From: Acidobacteriota bacterium
Lineage (GTDB): Bacteria > Acidobacteriota > Terriglobia > Terriglobales > Acidobacteriaceae
Direction: 5' to 3'
Assembly: GCA_013290025.1 (NCBI GenBank)
Contig: JABCYV010000025.1
Coordinates: 1 to 32,715, forward strand
Length of the DNA stretch: 32,715 nt
In this document: one piece after another, positions 25,799 through 32,715 of the stretch
Position numbering within the stretch: the stretch's first letter is position 1
Layout of the letters: every line of letters starts with the position of its first letter
Notes under the pieces: generated by a model
Told to the model about the DNA's origin: nothing
Database searches by the model: none
Seen by the model: only the letters and a program-made list of their open reading frames with translations
Translations under genes and position numbers: made by a program

Positions 25799-25898
25799 CT
25801 CACCACAGAGACACGGGGTCACGGAGAAAGCGCCGATAATTCCCGCAGGCAATTTTCAACTTTTTGTCTTCTCTGTGTCTCTGTGCCTCGGTGGTGAG
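25799..25898. repeat. Inverted pair of CTCACCACAGAG-type repeats, the right copy inside tyrA
   Basis: CTCACCACAGAGACACGG at 25799-25816 and its near-complement ending CCTCGGTGGTGAG at 25898 form an imperfect inverted repeat with arms of about 30 bases and a spacer of about 40. The right arm codes the last residues of TyrA. The A-C-C-A-C-A-G-A-G-x-C-A-C pattern is a dispersed repeat known in many bacterial genomes. Confidence 0.55.
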
Positions 25899-26746
25899 AT
25901 TTTTCTCAAATGGTGTGCTCGTTCAAACTCCATGGCTAACTCTTTCGTGTCTAGATTTTCCCGGATGTGGGCCAGTCGCTGTTCCATGGTTAACAAGGCA
26001 CGCTTGAGATTTTTTTTATTGGTAAGCACGACGTCGCGCCACATTGAGTACGAACTGGCCGAAATACGCGTCATCTCGCGCAAAGCCCGTCCGCCGACCT
26101 CGAGCAGCGGAGCATCCTCGCCATATTCGTCAACCAGCGTGGCAGCCAGCGCGGTCGAAATCATCTGTGGCAAGTGGCTGATCCATGTGCAGAGTTGATC
26201 ATGGGCATCCGCGTTCATGGCGGCAACCCGAGCGCCGATGTTCTCCACCCATTGGAGAAACTCGCCGCTCAAACCGTCGAATGTTTTCTGGGCCGGAACC
26301 GGCGTCACGAACCAAGCGGCGCCCTGGAAGAGATCAGGATCGGCGAATTCCACACCGGTCTGTTCCTTGCCTGCCATGGGATGACCGGCGAGGAAGCGAC
26401 GACCGGTCTCTTTCCCGAAAACGGCCTTGGCGCGAGTAAGAATCTCGGACTTGGTGCTGCCAACGTCGGTGAGCAAAGTCTTTGGCGGAAGAGCGGGGCC
26501 GAGGCGTCCAATCAACTCGACAATCGCGCCTACGGGCGTGGCCAGAAGAATCACCTGACTTCCGCGGACAGCATCAGCGGGATTGGTCTGACCTGCATCA
26601 ATGGCGCCCTTGCCGCGCGCACGCTCCAACACAGGCGCACGGTCGCAGCCCACGATCCGGCCCGCGTAGCCGTGCTTCTTGAGAGCCAACCCAAAGGACC
26701 CGCCGATCAGGCCGGTGCCGATAATCGTGATCTGGCGAATGGGCAT
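25856..26746 (-). CDS. tyrA: Prephenate/arogenate dehydrogenase
   Basis: The 296-residue enzyme makes 4-hydroxyphenylpyruvate (or tyrosine) from prephenate (or arogenate) with NAD(P). It opens with a Rossmann GTGLIG (10-15), then LLATPVGAIVELIG, LTDVGSTKSEIL and the catalytic His122 in AGHPMAGKEQTG. ISHLPQMISTALAATL and GGRALREMTRISASSYSMWRDVVLTNK form the helical dimer domain. There is no ACT domain. The last 15 residues (KISPPRHRDTEKTKS) come from a dispersed repeat and are not part of the fold. It lies at the 3' end of the aromatic block, after aroF. Confidence 0.92.
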   Translation of the reverse strand: MPIRQITIIGTGLIGGSFGLALKKHGYAGRIVGCDRAPVLERARGKGAIDAGQTNPADAVRGSQVILLATPVGAIVELIGRLGPALPPKTLLTDVGSTKSEILTRAKAVFGKETGRRFLAGHPMAGKEQTGVEFADPDLFQGAAWFVTPVPAQKTFDGLSGEFLQWVENIGARVAAMNADAHDQLCTWISHLPQMISTALAATLVDEYGEDAPLLEVGGRALREMTRISASSYSMWRDVVLTNKKNLKRALLTMEQRLAHIRENLDTKELAMEFERAHHLRKISPPRHRDTEKTKS

Positions 26747-26813
26747 TCAGATTAGCCGCCGAGAACACACACGAGAGAAATCGTAAACGCTGCGTTCGCG
26801 TTGCTCGTGATAA

Positions 26814-27833
26814 TCAAGCCAGCTTGCGACCTACCGCGGGTGCGATCATGCGCAACTCATCCATCAGCTTCGAGAACTGTTCCGGATAGAGCGACTGTGC
26901 CCCGTCCGACAGCGCCCTGTCCGGATCATGATGGACCTCGATCAGAAGAGCGTCTGCGCCCGCTGCCAACGACGCTCGAGCCATGGGCGGGACCTTGTCG
27001 CGTAAGCCGGTGCCATGGGACGGATCCGACGTCATGGGCAGGTGCGAGAGCTTCTTGATGATCGGAATGGCCGAAACATCCAGAGTGTTGCGGGTGTAAG
27101 TCTCGAAAGTGCGGATGCCACGCTCACATAGGATGACGTCGTAGTTGCCCCCTGCCATGATGTATTCGGCGGATAGCAGAAGCTCCTCCAGCGTGGCCGC
27201 AATACCGCGCTTGAGCAGGACCGGTTTTTTGACTTTACCCAGGTCACGCAGCAAATTGAAATTCTGCATGTTGCGCGCACCGACCTGGAAGATATCGACG
27301 TAAGGCAGCATGACGTCAATCTGCGCGATCTCCATGACCTCGCTAATCACCAGCATGTTGAAATGGTCGCCTACCTCGCGCAAGAGTTTGAGACCTTCCA
27401 GGCCCATTCCCTGAAATGAATAGGGTGAGCTTCGCGGCTTGAAGGCACCGCCACGCAGCACGCGCGCGCCGGCCTTCGAAACCTGTTCAGCCACAGTGAA
27501 AAGCTGTTCCCGTGATTCCACCGAACACGGGCCAGCCATCACCACTACCTGGTCACCGCCTATCTGCACTCCATTGGCAAATTCAACGATGGTCCCGTGG
27601 GGGCGGAAACTTCGTCCTGCCAGCTTATAAGGCGCACTGATGCGGTGGACATGCTCGACTCCGGACAGGACTTCGAGATTGCGGGTATCGAAATCGACCC
27701 GTGCGCCCACCGCGGCAAGCACCGTCTGCCGCTCCCCAGTGGTGCGGTGTACTGAGAAGCCCATCCGGATCAGGTGTTCGACCACCTGCTGGATCTGCTC
27801 CTCGGTCGCCGAATCTTGCATGGCAACAATCAT
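26814..27833 (-). CDS. aroF: DAHP synthase (3-deoxy-7-phosphoheptulonate synthase), type I-beta with N-terminal regulatory domain
   Basis: The 339-residue enzyme condenses PEP and erythrose 4-phosphate in the first step of the shikimate pathway. Residues 1-67 form a ferredoxin-like regulatory domain (MIVAMQDSATEEQIQQVVEH, HRTTGERQTVLAAVG), as in Thermotoga-type enzymes, which are inhibited by Tyr or Phe. The barrel has the metal-binding Cys103 in VMAGPCSVES, then VLRGGAFKPRSSPYSFQGMG, PVLLKRGIAATLEE, LCERGIRTFETYTRNTLD and TSDPSHGTGLRDKV, with ADALLIEVHHDPDRALSDGAQSL at the end. It is separated from the upstream chorismate mutase by 21 bases. Confidence 0.95.
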   Translation of the reverse strand: MIVAMQDSATEEQIQQVVEHLIRMGFSVHRTTGERQTVLAAVGARVDFDTRNLEVLSGVEHVHRISAPYKLAGRSFRPHGTIVEFANGVQIGGDQVVVMAGPCSVESREQLFTVAEQVSKAGARVLRGGAFKPRSSPYSFQGMGLEGLKLLREVGDHFNMLVISEVMEIAQIDVMLPYVDIFQVGARNMQNFNLLRDLGKVKKPVLLKRGIAATLEELLLSAEYIMAGGNYDVILCERGIRTFETYTRNTLDVSAIPIIKKLSHLPMTSDPSHGTGLRDKVPPMARASLAAGADALLIEVHHDPDRALSDGAQSLYPEQFSKLMDELRMIAPAVGRKLA

Positions 27834-27854
27834 AAGAAAACTGTTAGTTGCCTC

Positions 27855-28178
27855 TCAGTCATTCACGTCCGTATCCAATTCCGTATCGCTGGAGCCGTCT
27901 CTGGTGCGGTGCGGCGCGATTTCTTCCTGCTGAATCTGGCGCATGATGTCCATGACGCGTTCGTAGATTCGCAGCAAGTCGCGGTCAGGCAACGGACCCT
28001 GGTTTACGCTTCGCACATTGCTAAAAACTGTTTGCTCACGGTCGGGTTCATAAATCGGCATGCCAGCATCACGCTTCAGTTTGCCGATCTCATGCGCAGC
28101 CTGTGCCCGCTGGCTGAGCAACTTCACCAGTTGGCGATCCAGGTCGTCAATTTTCTTGCGCCAATCGGAAATGTCCAT
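27855..28178 (-). CDS. Chorismate mutase, AroQ class
   Basis: The 107-residue all-helical protein converts chorismate to prephenate. Motifs are WRKKIDDLDRQLVKLLSQRAQAAHEIGKLKRD, with the active-site Arg and Lys, and GMPIYEPDREQTVFSNV followed by LRIYERVMDIMRQIQQEE, where the R-E-x-x-V/I-x pattern and the E-x-x-x-x-x-Q stretch are typical. It is a stand-alone enzyme, not fused to DAHP synthase or prephenate dehydratase. The order with aroF and tyrA suggests coupling of entry and branch-point steps. The acidic tail after about residue 92 is not conserved in the family. Confidence 0.9.
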   Translation of the reverse strand: MDISDWRKKIDDLDRQLVKLLSQRAQAAHEIGKLKRDAGMPIYEPDREQTVFSNVRSVNQGPLPDRDLLRIYERVMDIMRQIQQEEIAPHRTRDGSSDTELDTDVND

Positions 28179-28264
28179 AGGCGTCAGGAATTAGCCATAG
28201 CCACGTCGTCAAGTCGTGCGAGCGGTCCGGCAGGCGCAACTTCCCTGTCCGAGTCCGCAGCTAC

Positions 28265-29047
28265 CTATTTAGTGACTGAAAGCTGATGGCTGACGGCTGA
28301 AAGCTTCTGGACAAATTGTGCCACACTCTCTGCTTCTTTGCCCGGATTGCGCTCAATAGTCTCGACAATCGCGCTGCCCACCACCGCTGCCTCGGCGAAT
28401 TTGCCGACGGCTGCGAACTGCTCTGCGGTGGAGATACCGAAACCGACCGCAATAGGAAGCCTTGTATGTTTGCGCAGTCCCTGAACCAGTTTCTCCACAT
28501 CTTCGGTCAACTGCTTACGGGCTCCGGTGACGCCGGTCCGCGATACTGCATACACGAATCCGCTCGAAGCCTTCGCGATCTGCTTCAGCCTCGTGTCCGG
28601 GCTTGTCGGAGCCGCCAAGAAGACTGTCGCCAAGCTTCTCTTTCGCATCTCCCGGAGATAGTCGTCCGCTTCTTCAACCGGCAAATCGGTGATCAATGCG
28701 CCATCGATGCCTGCTTCCTGCGCAGCGGCAGCAAACTTTGCCAGGCCCATGCGCAGAATGGGATTCAGATAGGAAAAGATAATCAAGCCCGCTTGAGACT
28801 GGCTGCGCAACTCCGTTCCCAGATTCAACACCTGCTCAAGCGTGGTTCCCTGACGCAGTGCTCGCTCGCTGGCACGCTGGATGACCGGGCCATCGGCCAG
28901 CGGATCGCTGAACGGAACGCCGAGTTCAATCACGTCTGCGCCGGAGTCAATTGCCGCCAGCGCAATTTCCCGAGTCGTAGCAAGATCGGGGTCGCCGCAG
29001 GTGATGTAGGCGACGAGGGAAGGCCTCGAACTCAAAGCTATGCTCAC
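28265..29047 (-). CDS. trpA: Tryptophan synthase alpha chain
   Basis: The 260-residue TIM-barrel enzyme cleaves indole-3-glycerol phosphate to indole. The catalytic Glu41 and Asp52 lie in VIELGVPFSDPLADGPVIQRASERALRQG. Other marks are GLIIFSYLNPILRMG, GALITDLPVEEADDY, TVFLAAPTSPDTRLKQIAKASSGFVYAVSRTGVTGARKQL and PIAVGFGIST. The N-terminus is about eight residues shorter than in E. coli. The start is GTG 29047. The final 12 residues (LSAVSHQLSVTK) are encoded by a 7-bp tandem repeat and do not belong to the fold. trpB lies upstream, separated by an unrelated ORF. Confidence 0.95.
   Translation of the reverse strand: MSIALSSRPSLVAYITCGDPDLATTREIALAAIDSGADVIELGVPFSDPLADGPVIQRASERALRQGTTLEQVLNLGTELRSQSQAGLIIFSYLNPILRMGLAKFAAAAQEAGIDGALITDLPVEEADDYLREMRKRSLATVFLAAPTSPDTRLKQIAKASSGFVYAVSRTGVTGARKQLTEDVEKLVQGLRKHTRLPIAVGFGISTAEQFAAVGKFAEAAVVGSAIVETIERNPGKEAESVAQFVQKLSAVSHQLSVTK
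28274..28302. repeat. 7-bp tandem repeat forming the trpA C-terminus
   Basis: GCTGATG, GCTGACG and GCTGAAA follow each other at 28282-28302, with a further GACTGAAA just before. The run lies within the 3' end of trpA and supplies its last residues. The A/SAVSHQLS-type reading is typical of these GCTGAx repeats. Confidence 0.5.
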
Positions 29048-29060
29048 GCGGCTTTTCTGA

Positions 29061-29477
29061 CTATTTCACGCCGATCTGATACGGGTACTCGATACGTACA
29101 TCCCGCCAATCGCTCTGGTGATGGTAGTTCCCTTCTGATTCTGGAGATTCGATCTCTAAGTGCCGCGGTCCTGACCAACCAAAACGCACTCTGCCCTCGT
29201 TCCTTCTCGCTACGGTGAAAACCTCTCCGGACGTGATAGTGCCATCAAAAAACTCAGTATTGAACTTCATGGTTGCCAATCTCAAATTGATGTGGTCTAC
29301 GTAGGGCGTTGTGGCCCCGCAGTTACGCTCGAACAGTACTGCGATATAACGGCCATCCGGTGAGGTTTCTTCCGAAATAACATCTTCACCACATGGTGGG
29401 TTGAAGTGCAGGAAAAGCGACACAGCCGCAACAATTACGACGACCGTCCCGGTGGCTAAAATCAAGAACTTACGCAT
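29061..29477 (-). CDS. Unknown membrane-anchored or exported protein within the trp operon
   Basis: The 138-residue protein has one N-terminal TM or signal segment (MRKFLILATGTVVVIVAAVS, to about 23). The rest is outside the cytoplasm. A motif CGEDVISEETSPDGRYIAVLFERNCGATTPYVDHINLRLA has two Cys that could pair and an S-P-D-G-x-Y/R turn followed by a strand. I recall small uncharacterised proteins with C-G-x-x-V-x-S-E-x-x-S-P-D-G and N/D-C-G-A-T-T, but cannot name the family. It lies between trpB (13 bases upstream) and trpA (13 bases downstream) on the same strand, so it is co-transcribed. A link to tryptophan synthesis is not apparent. Confidence 0.75.
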   Translation of the reverse strand: MRKFLILATGTVVVIVAAVSLFLHFNPPCGEDVISEETSPDGRYIAVLFERNCGATTPYVDHINLRLATMKFNTEFFDGTITSGEVFTVARRNEGRVRFGWSGPRHLEIESPESEGNYHHQSDWRDVRIEYPYQIGVK

Positions 29478-29490
29478 GTGCGTGGGGAGG

Positions 29491-30708
29491 TCAGAGGCTC
29501 AATTGTTCCTTCAAAATCCCTATATCTTTGTCCCCTCTTCCGGACACATTTACGATCACGACATCCGATTTCTTCATTTTCGGCGCTCTCTTGGCCACTT
29601 CCGCCACGGCGTGAGCGGACTCAAGGGCTGGGATAATGCCTTCCGTTCGGGCGAGCAGGGTGCAGGCTTCAAGAGCCTCCGCGTCCGATGCGGATACATA
29701 TTCCGCGCGTCCGATCTCTTTCAGCCAGGCATGCTCGGGGCCAATCGAGGGATAGTCCAGCCCTGCCGATACAGAATGCGTCGGGGCAATTTGTCCAGCC
29801 TCATCCTGCAGCACATAAGAGTATGTGCCCTGCAGCACACCTGGTGACCCGCCGTGGAAGCGCGCCGCGTGTTCGCCTAGTCGCTCGCCGCGGCCGCCGG
29901 CTTCGACGCCGATGAATTTCACCTTCTTATCTTTGATGAAGTCGTAAAAGATGCCGATGGAGTTCGACCCGCCGCCAACGCACGCGATGATGACGGCAGG
30001 CAGTCTGCCTTCCGCCCTTAGAATCTGCGCGCGTGCCTCACGTCCGATCACTCGGTGAAAATCGCGCACCATGGTGGGATATGGATGGGCGCCTAAGACG
30101 CTGCCCAGCAAGTAATGCGTGGTGCGAACGTTGGTTACCCAGTCGCGCATGGCCTCATTGATGGCATCTTTCAGAGTACGTGAGCCTGAGTCCACGCCGC
30201 GAACCTCCGCCCCCAGCATCCGCATGCGGAAGACATTGAGTTCCTGGCGGCGCATATCTTCGGTACCCATGTAGACCACGCACTCGAACCCCAATAGCGC
30301 ACAAACCGTGGCGGTTGCAACGCCGTGTTGCCCTGCGCCAGTTTCCGCGATAACACGCTGCTTGCCCATGCGCTCGACCAGCAGCGCCTGTCCCAAACAG
30401 TTGTTGATCTTGTGCGCTCCGGTGTGAAGCAGATCCTCCCGCTTGAGATAAATCTTCGCGCCGCCGAGTTTTTGGGTGAGCCGACGAGCCAGGAACAGTG
30501 GAGTGGGCCGACCGGCGTAAGTTCGCAGGAGTCCGTCCAGGCGACGTTGAAAACTGCGATCGCGTTTCGCTTTTTCGTACTCGCGCTCCAATTCTTCGAG
30601 CGCGGCCATGAGCGTCTCGGGGACGTAGCGTCCTCCGTAAACGCCAAAGCGGCCGGGGACAGCCTTTATCGCCGACTTCTTGGCTTTCGTGATGACTGCG
30701 GTCGCCAT
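29491..30708 (-). CDS. trpB: Tryptophan synthase beta chain
   Basis: The 405-residue PLP enzyme joins indole and serine. The PLP lysine is Lys100 in [18 protein letters not shown]. Other marks are [19 protein letters not shown] at the N-terminus, [36 protein letters not shown], the phosphate-binding [16 protein letters not shown] and [11 protein letters not shown] at the end. ATG 30708 is used; the open frame to 30819 runs through the end of trpF with no start signal. It begins two bases after the trpF stop, so translation is coupled. Confidence 0.97.
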   Translation of the reverse strand: MATAVITKAKKSAIKAVPGRFGVYGGRYVPETLMAALEELEREYEKAKRDRSFQRRLDGLLRTYAGRPTPLFLARRLTQKLGGAKIYLKREDLLHTGAHKINNCLGQALLVERMGKQRVIAETGAGQHGVATATVCALLGFECVVYMGTEDMRRQELNVFRMRMLGAEVRGVDSGSRTLKDAINEAMRDWVTNVRTTHYLLGSVLGAHPYPTMVRDFHRVIGREARAQILRAEGRLPAVIIACVGGGSNSIGIFYDFIKDKKVKFIGVEAGGRGERLGEHAARFHGGSPGVLQGTYSYVLQDEAGQIAPTHSVSAGLDYPSIGPEHAWLKEIGRAEYVSASDAEALEACTLLARTEGIIPALESAHAVAEVAKRAPKMKKSDVVIVNVSGRGDKDIGILKEQLSL

Positions 30709-30710
30709 TT

Positions 30711-31394
30711 TTATGCGATCTTCTCTAGTTTCCGGACTGCCGCGATGAAAGCTCGGACTCTCTCGGGATCTTTCTTGCCAGGTTTGGCCTCGACACCCGA
30801 GGAGACGTCGACGCCCCAAGGTGTCAATGTATGGATCGCTTCGGCGACATTATCCGGAGTCAGGCCTCCAGCGACCACGACGTTGGCCAAGCTGCTGATT
30901 GTCTTCACGGCCTGCACACTGGCGGCCCAGTCGAACGGCTTTCCGGTTCCGCCAGGTTGTGTAAGCGAGCCTGTGTCCAAGAGAAAAGCGTGAACCGCAT
31001 CGGGGTTCCACATCATGGCAGGTCCTTCTGGTCGATCCCTCGACATGGACAAGGCAGGGATCAACTTCATTCGTGGTTCCCTCTCGGCGAGCTGTTCGAA
31101 GCAGTAGGCGCACTCCGCCTGGCCTTCAGCTGGGGCTACGTCGAGATACGTCTGAATTGCCGTCATCCCGCTGCTCGTTGCCGCGGCTCCGACTTCTTCG
31201 ACGGAACCGCTAGCAAATACACCAACCTTTTCAACTCGCTCAGGCAGCCGTTCTGTAATTCCGCTGGCAACCGCCGGGGTCACGTAGCGTGGACTCTTCT
31301 GGTAGAAGACAAATCCCAGCGCATCCGCGCCTTCGTCGACGGCGGTCAGCGCATCTTCGAGATTCGTGATACCGCAGATCTTGATCCAAGTCAT
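30711..31394 (-). CDS. trpF: Phosphoribosylanthranilate isomerase
   Basis: The 227-residue TIM barrel isomerises phosphoribosylanthranilate. The N-terminal [36 protein letters not shown] holds the catalytic Cys (KICG), the central QTYLDV and [20 protein letters not shown] hold the catalytic Asp, and [45 protein letters not shown] binds the phosphate. The usual length is about 200; extra residues lie in about 100-125. It sits between trpC (30 bases upstream) and trpB. Confidence 0.95.
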   Translation of the reverse strand: MTWIKICGITNLEDALTAVDEGADALGFVFYQKSPRYVTPAVASGITERLPERVEKVGVFASGSVEEVGAAATSSGMTAIQTYLDVAPAEGQAECAYCFEQLAEREPRMKLIPALSMSRDRPEGPAMMWNPDAVHAFLLDTGSLTQPGGTGKPFDWAASVQAVKTISSLANVVVAGGLTPDNVAEAIHTLTPWGVDVSSGVEAKPGKKDPERVRAFIAAVRKLEKIA

Positions 31395-31424
31395 GAAAAC
31401 CGGTTGTCAGTCGCTAGTATTCAG

Positions 31425-32252
31425 TCAGTCGCCCCACCTGGCACTCGGCACCACGGACTCGCTACTCGCGATTAACGATCGCAGTGCTTCGCCCGGGGAT
31501 TCTGCCCTCATCAAGGACTCACCGATTAGAAACGCCTGATACCCGGCCGCGCGCAGGCGGATGAGGTCTGCTCCTGTGTTGATGCCGCTCTCAGCCACAC
31601 CGATAACATTCTTCGGAATCAACCCAGACAGGCGAATTGCCGTTTCCAAATCAACTTTGAAGGTACGTAAATCGCGGTTGTTCACCCCAATCAGTTTGCA
31701 GCCGGCTTCGAGCGCACGCTGCAACTCTGCCTCATCGTGAACCTCACACAGAACATCGAGGCCATGGCCGCGGCTCTCCATTGCCAGTCCAATCAGCTCC
31801 GCCTGGGATAGCGCCGCCACGATCAACAAAATCGCATCCGCGCCGTACGCCCGAGACTCCACCACCTGGAACTGATCGACAATGAAATCCTTCCTCAGGC
31901 AAGGCAAGTTTGTGACGTTCGACGCTTGACTCAAATTATCAAGCGATCCCTGGAAGAACTCCTCGTCAGCCAGGACTGACAGAGCAGCCGCGCCCGCCCC
32001 TTCCAGTTCTCGAGCAAGGCTGTCTGGATTGAAATCGGCCCGAATCAATCCGCGTGATGGCGAAGCCTTTTTCAGCTCTGCGACGATGGCTACGCCTGTA
32101 CGGTTTTTCGTCTCGAGGGCCAGCCGAAAACCGCGCGGCTCATGCTTTTGCGCCCGCTGCTCAAGATCGCGCAGATCTACCCTGCGCCGGGATTCTGCCA
32201 CTCGGCGGCGGGTTGAGGCGACAATCTGCTCAAGACTGACGGGCATTTTCAA
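31425..32252 (-). CDS. trpC: Indole-3-glycerol phosphate synthase
   Basis: The 275-residue enzyme closes the indole ring. Family motifs are VAIVAELKKASPSRGLIRADFNP (catalytic Lys in E-x-K-K-x-S-P-S), ALSVLADEEFFQGS, LPCLRKDFIVDQFQVVESRAYGADAILLIVA, DVLCEVHDEAELQRAL, LIGVNNRDLRTFKVDLETAIRL and VIGVAESGINTGADL. The frame begins TTG-AAA-ATG: either TTG 32252 or ATG 32246 can be the start, and ATG 32246 is likelier. A TATAAT lies only 14 bases before that ATG, so the message would be almost leaderless. It is the first gene of the trp/aro block. Confidence 0.95.
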   Translation of the reverse strand: MKMPVSLEQIVASTRRRVAESRRRVDLRDLEQRAQKHEPRGFRLALETKNRTGVAIVAELKKASPSRGLIRADFNPDSLARELEGAGAAALSVLADEEFFQGSLDNLSQASNVTNLPCLRKDFIVDQFQVVESRAYGADAILLIVAALSQAELIGLAMESRGHGLDVLCEVHDEAELQRALEAGCKLIGVNNRDLRTFKVDLETAIRLSGLIPKNVIGVAESGINTGADLIRLRAAGYQAFLIGESLMRAESPGEALRSLIASSESVVPSARWGD

Positions 32253-32260
32253 CTGCGACG

Positions 32261-32292
32261 ATTATACGGGAACGTTGCCGCGGCTCGGTCAA
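32261..32292 (-). promoter_or_regulatory. Candidate promoter of the trp/aro operon
   Basis: On the minus strand TTGACC (32292-32287) and TATAAT (32266-32261) are separated by 20 bases. The -10 is a perfect match; the spacing is longer than the usual 16-18. The expected transcript start falls within a few bases of the trpC start, leaving no room for an attenuator or leader peptide. Confidence 0.45.
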
Positions 32293-32527
32293 TGCCGACG
32301 TCACGAATTTGTAATTTCGGGAAACAGAATCGCCCAGTCTCCTACCCGTTACCTAAGATATCTTGCCTATCCGCGAGTCCGGAATACTCTTGAGCCAACG
32401 AGCCCGGAGGACCGCCCACATGAGATGGCCAACCAGCTTTGATCATGCAACCAGGATGTCATGCGCGAGAAAACCCGTTCCGAACGCTGGTCTTCATCGT
32501 TGCTCCAGCCTCGCTGCGAGGCCATAT

Positions 32528-32715
32528 GTGAAGCGATGGCTAATTTGCGCATTCACGACCGTCATGGTGGCTGGCCTGTACTCTAGTGGTGTCGCGCAGA
32601 GTTCGCTTCCCTTTGATGTGTCGAACCCTAAACACAAGAAGTGGCCGGGGGATGAGGCGAGCAGAATTTACCTATCCGCTTGCGAACTCGTCGCACGGAC
32701 TATCAGGCCCGAAAA
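32528..32715 (+). CDS. N-terminal part of a secreted protein, runs off the window
   Basis: From GTG 32528 the visible 62 residues comprise a signal peptide (MKRWLICAFTTVMVAGLYSS, then GVAQ as cleavage-like site) and the start of the mature chain: SSLPFDVSNPKHKKWPGDEASRIYLSACELVARTIRPEK. GAGG lies six bases before the GTG. An in-frame ATG at 32420 with GGAGG ten bases upstream is possible, but it would put 36 odd residues before the signal peptide. The K-H-K-K-W-P opening followed by an amphipathic helix resembles uncharacterised acidobacterial secreted proteins from memory. No function can be given. The gene continues beyond 32715. Confidence 0.6.
   Translation, partial: MKRWLICAFTTVMVAGLYSSGVAQSSLPFDVSNPKHKKWPGDEASRIYLSACELVARTIRPE

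Noticed and set aside
32354-32363. AAGATATCTT palindrome upstream of the partial secreted protein gene.
   Set aside because: Ten-base palindromes of this kind are common by chance and no repeat of it was seen nearby.

Overview
The window looks like a chromosomal segment of an Acidobacteriota bacterium, probably of the Terriglobia/Koribacter type. This is inferred from gene content and style: moderately high GC, many secreted proteins of lineage-restricted type, a PEP-CTERM-like sorting tail, a kdp locus with a split KdpD, and dispersed 'TGTCATCCTGAGCG...' type repeats. No rRNA, tRNA, CRISPR array, integrase or transposase was seen. Most of the window is ordinary chromosome, and no obvious new defence or mobile system is present.

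Layout. 1-2836: a membrane protein, tatA, a secreted beta-propeller-like protein (minus) and a VOC/glyoxalase-fold protein. 2847-6020: an FAD monooxygenase and two secreted proteins, all minus; the second secreted protein has a PEP-CTERM-like tail and a clear intrinsic terminator. 6408-7781: a response regulator that has lost its phosphorylation residues, and a PilZ-domain protein. 7898-18150: a full potassium-uptake locus. The KdpD sensor is cut into two divergent genes, KdpE follows the N-terminal half, then a small His-rich ORF, a porin-like beta-barrel, a 28-aa membrane peptide, kdpF, kdpA, kdpB and kdpC. 18231-20012: small proteins and an RlpA lipoprotein. 20159-22134: a lipoprotein of SnoaL/DUF4440 style, mutY and a peroxiredoxin-like protein. 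22395-24092: an M28 metallopeptidase flanked by inverted copies of a dispersed repeat. 24261-25777: the two subunits of a 3-oxoacid CoA-transferase. 25856-32252: an aromatic amino acid block on the minus strand, read trpC-trpF-trpB-orf-trpA-chorismate mutase-aroF-tyrA. The right edge holds the start of a secreted protein that runs off the window.

How it works together. The kdp genes encode a high-affinity K+ P-type ATPase with its own two-component control. The most useful new observation is a set of 11-bp-phased TTAC-like half-sites in front of the His-rich ORF (11244-11280) and again in front of the porin/kdpFABC unit (11598-11634). This is the geometry expected for an OmpR/PhoB-class regulator such as KdpE, and it would bring the unknown small ORF and the porin into the K+ starvation response. 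The aromatic block takes carbon from DAHP synthase to chorismate, then to prephenate/tyrosine and tryptophan. Two of its enzymes (TyrA, TrpA) end in tails made from dispersed or tandem repeat DNA. All functional calls rest on reading motifs by eye; no database search was possible.
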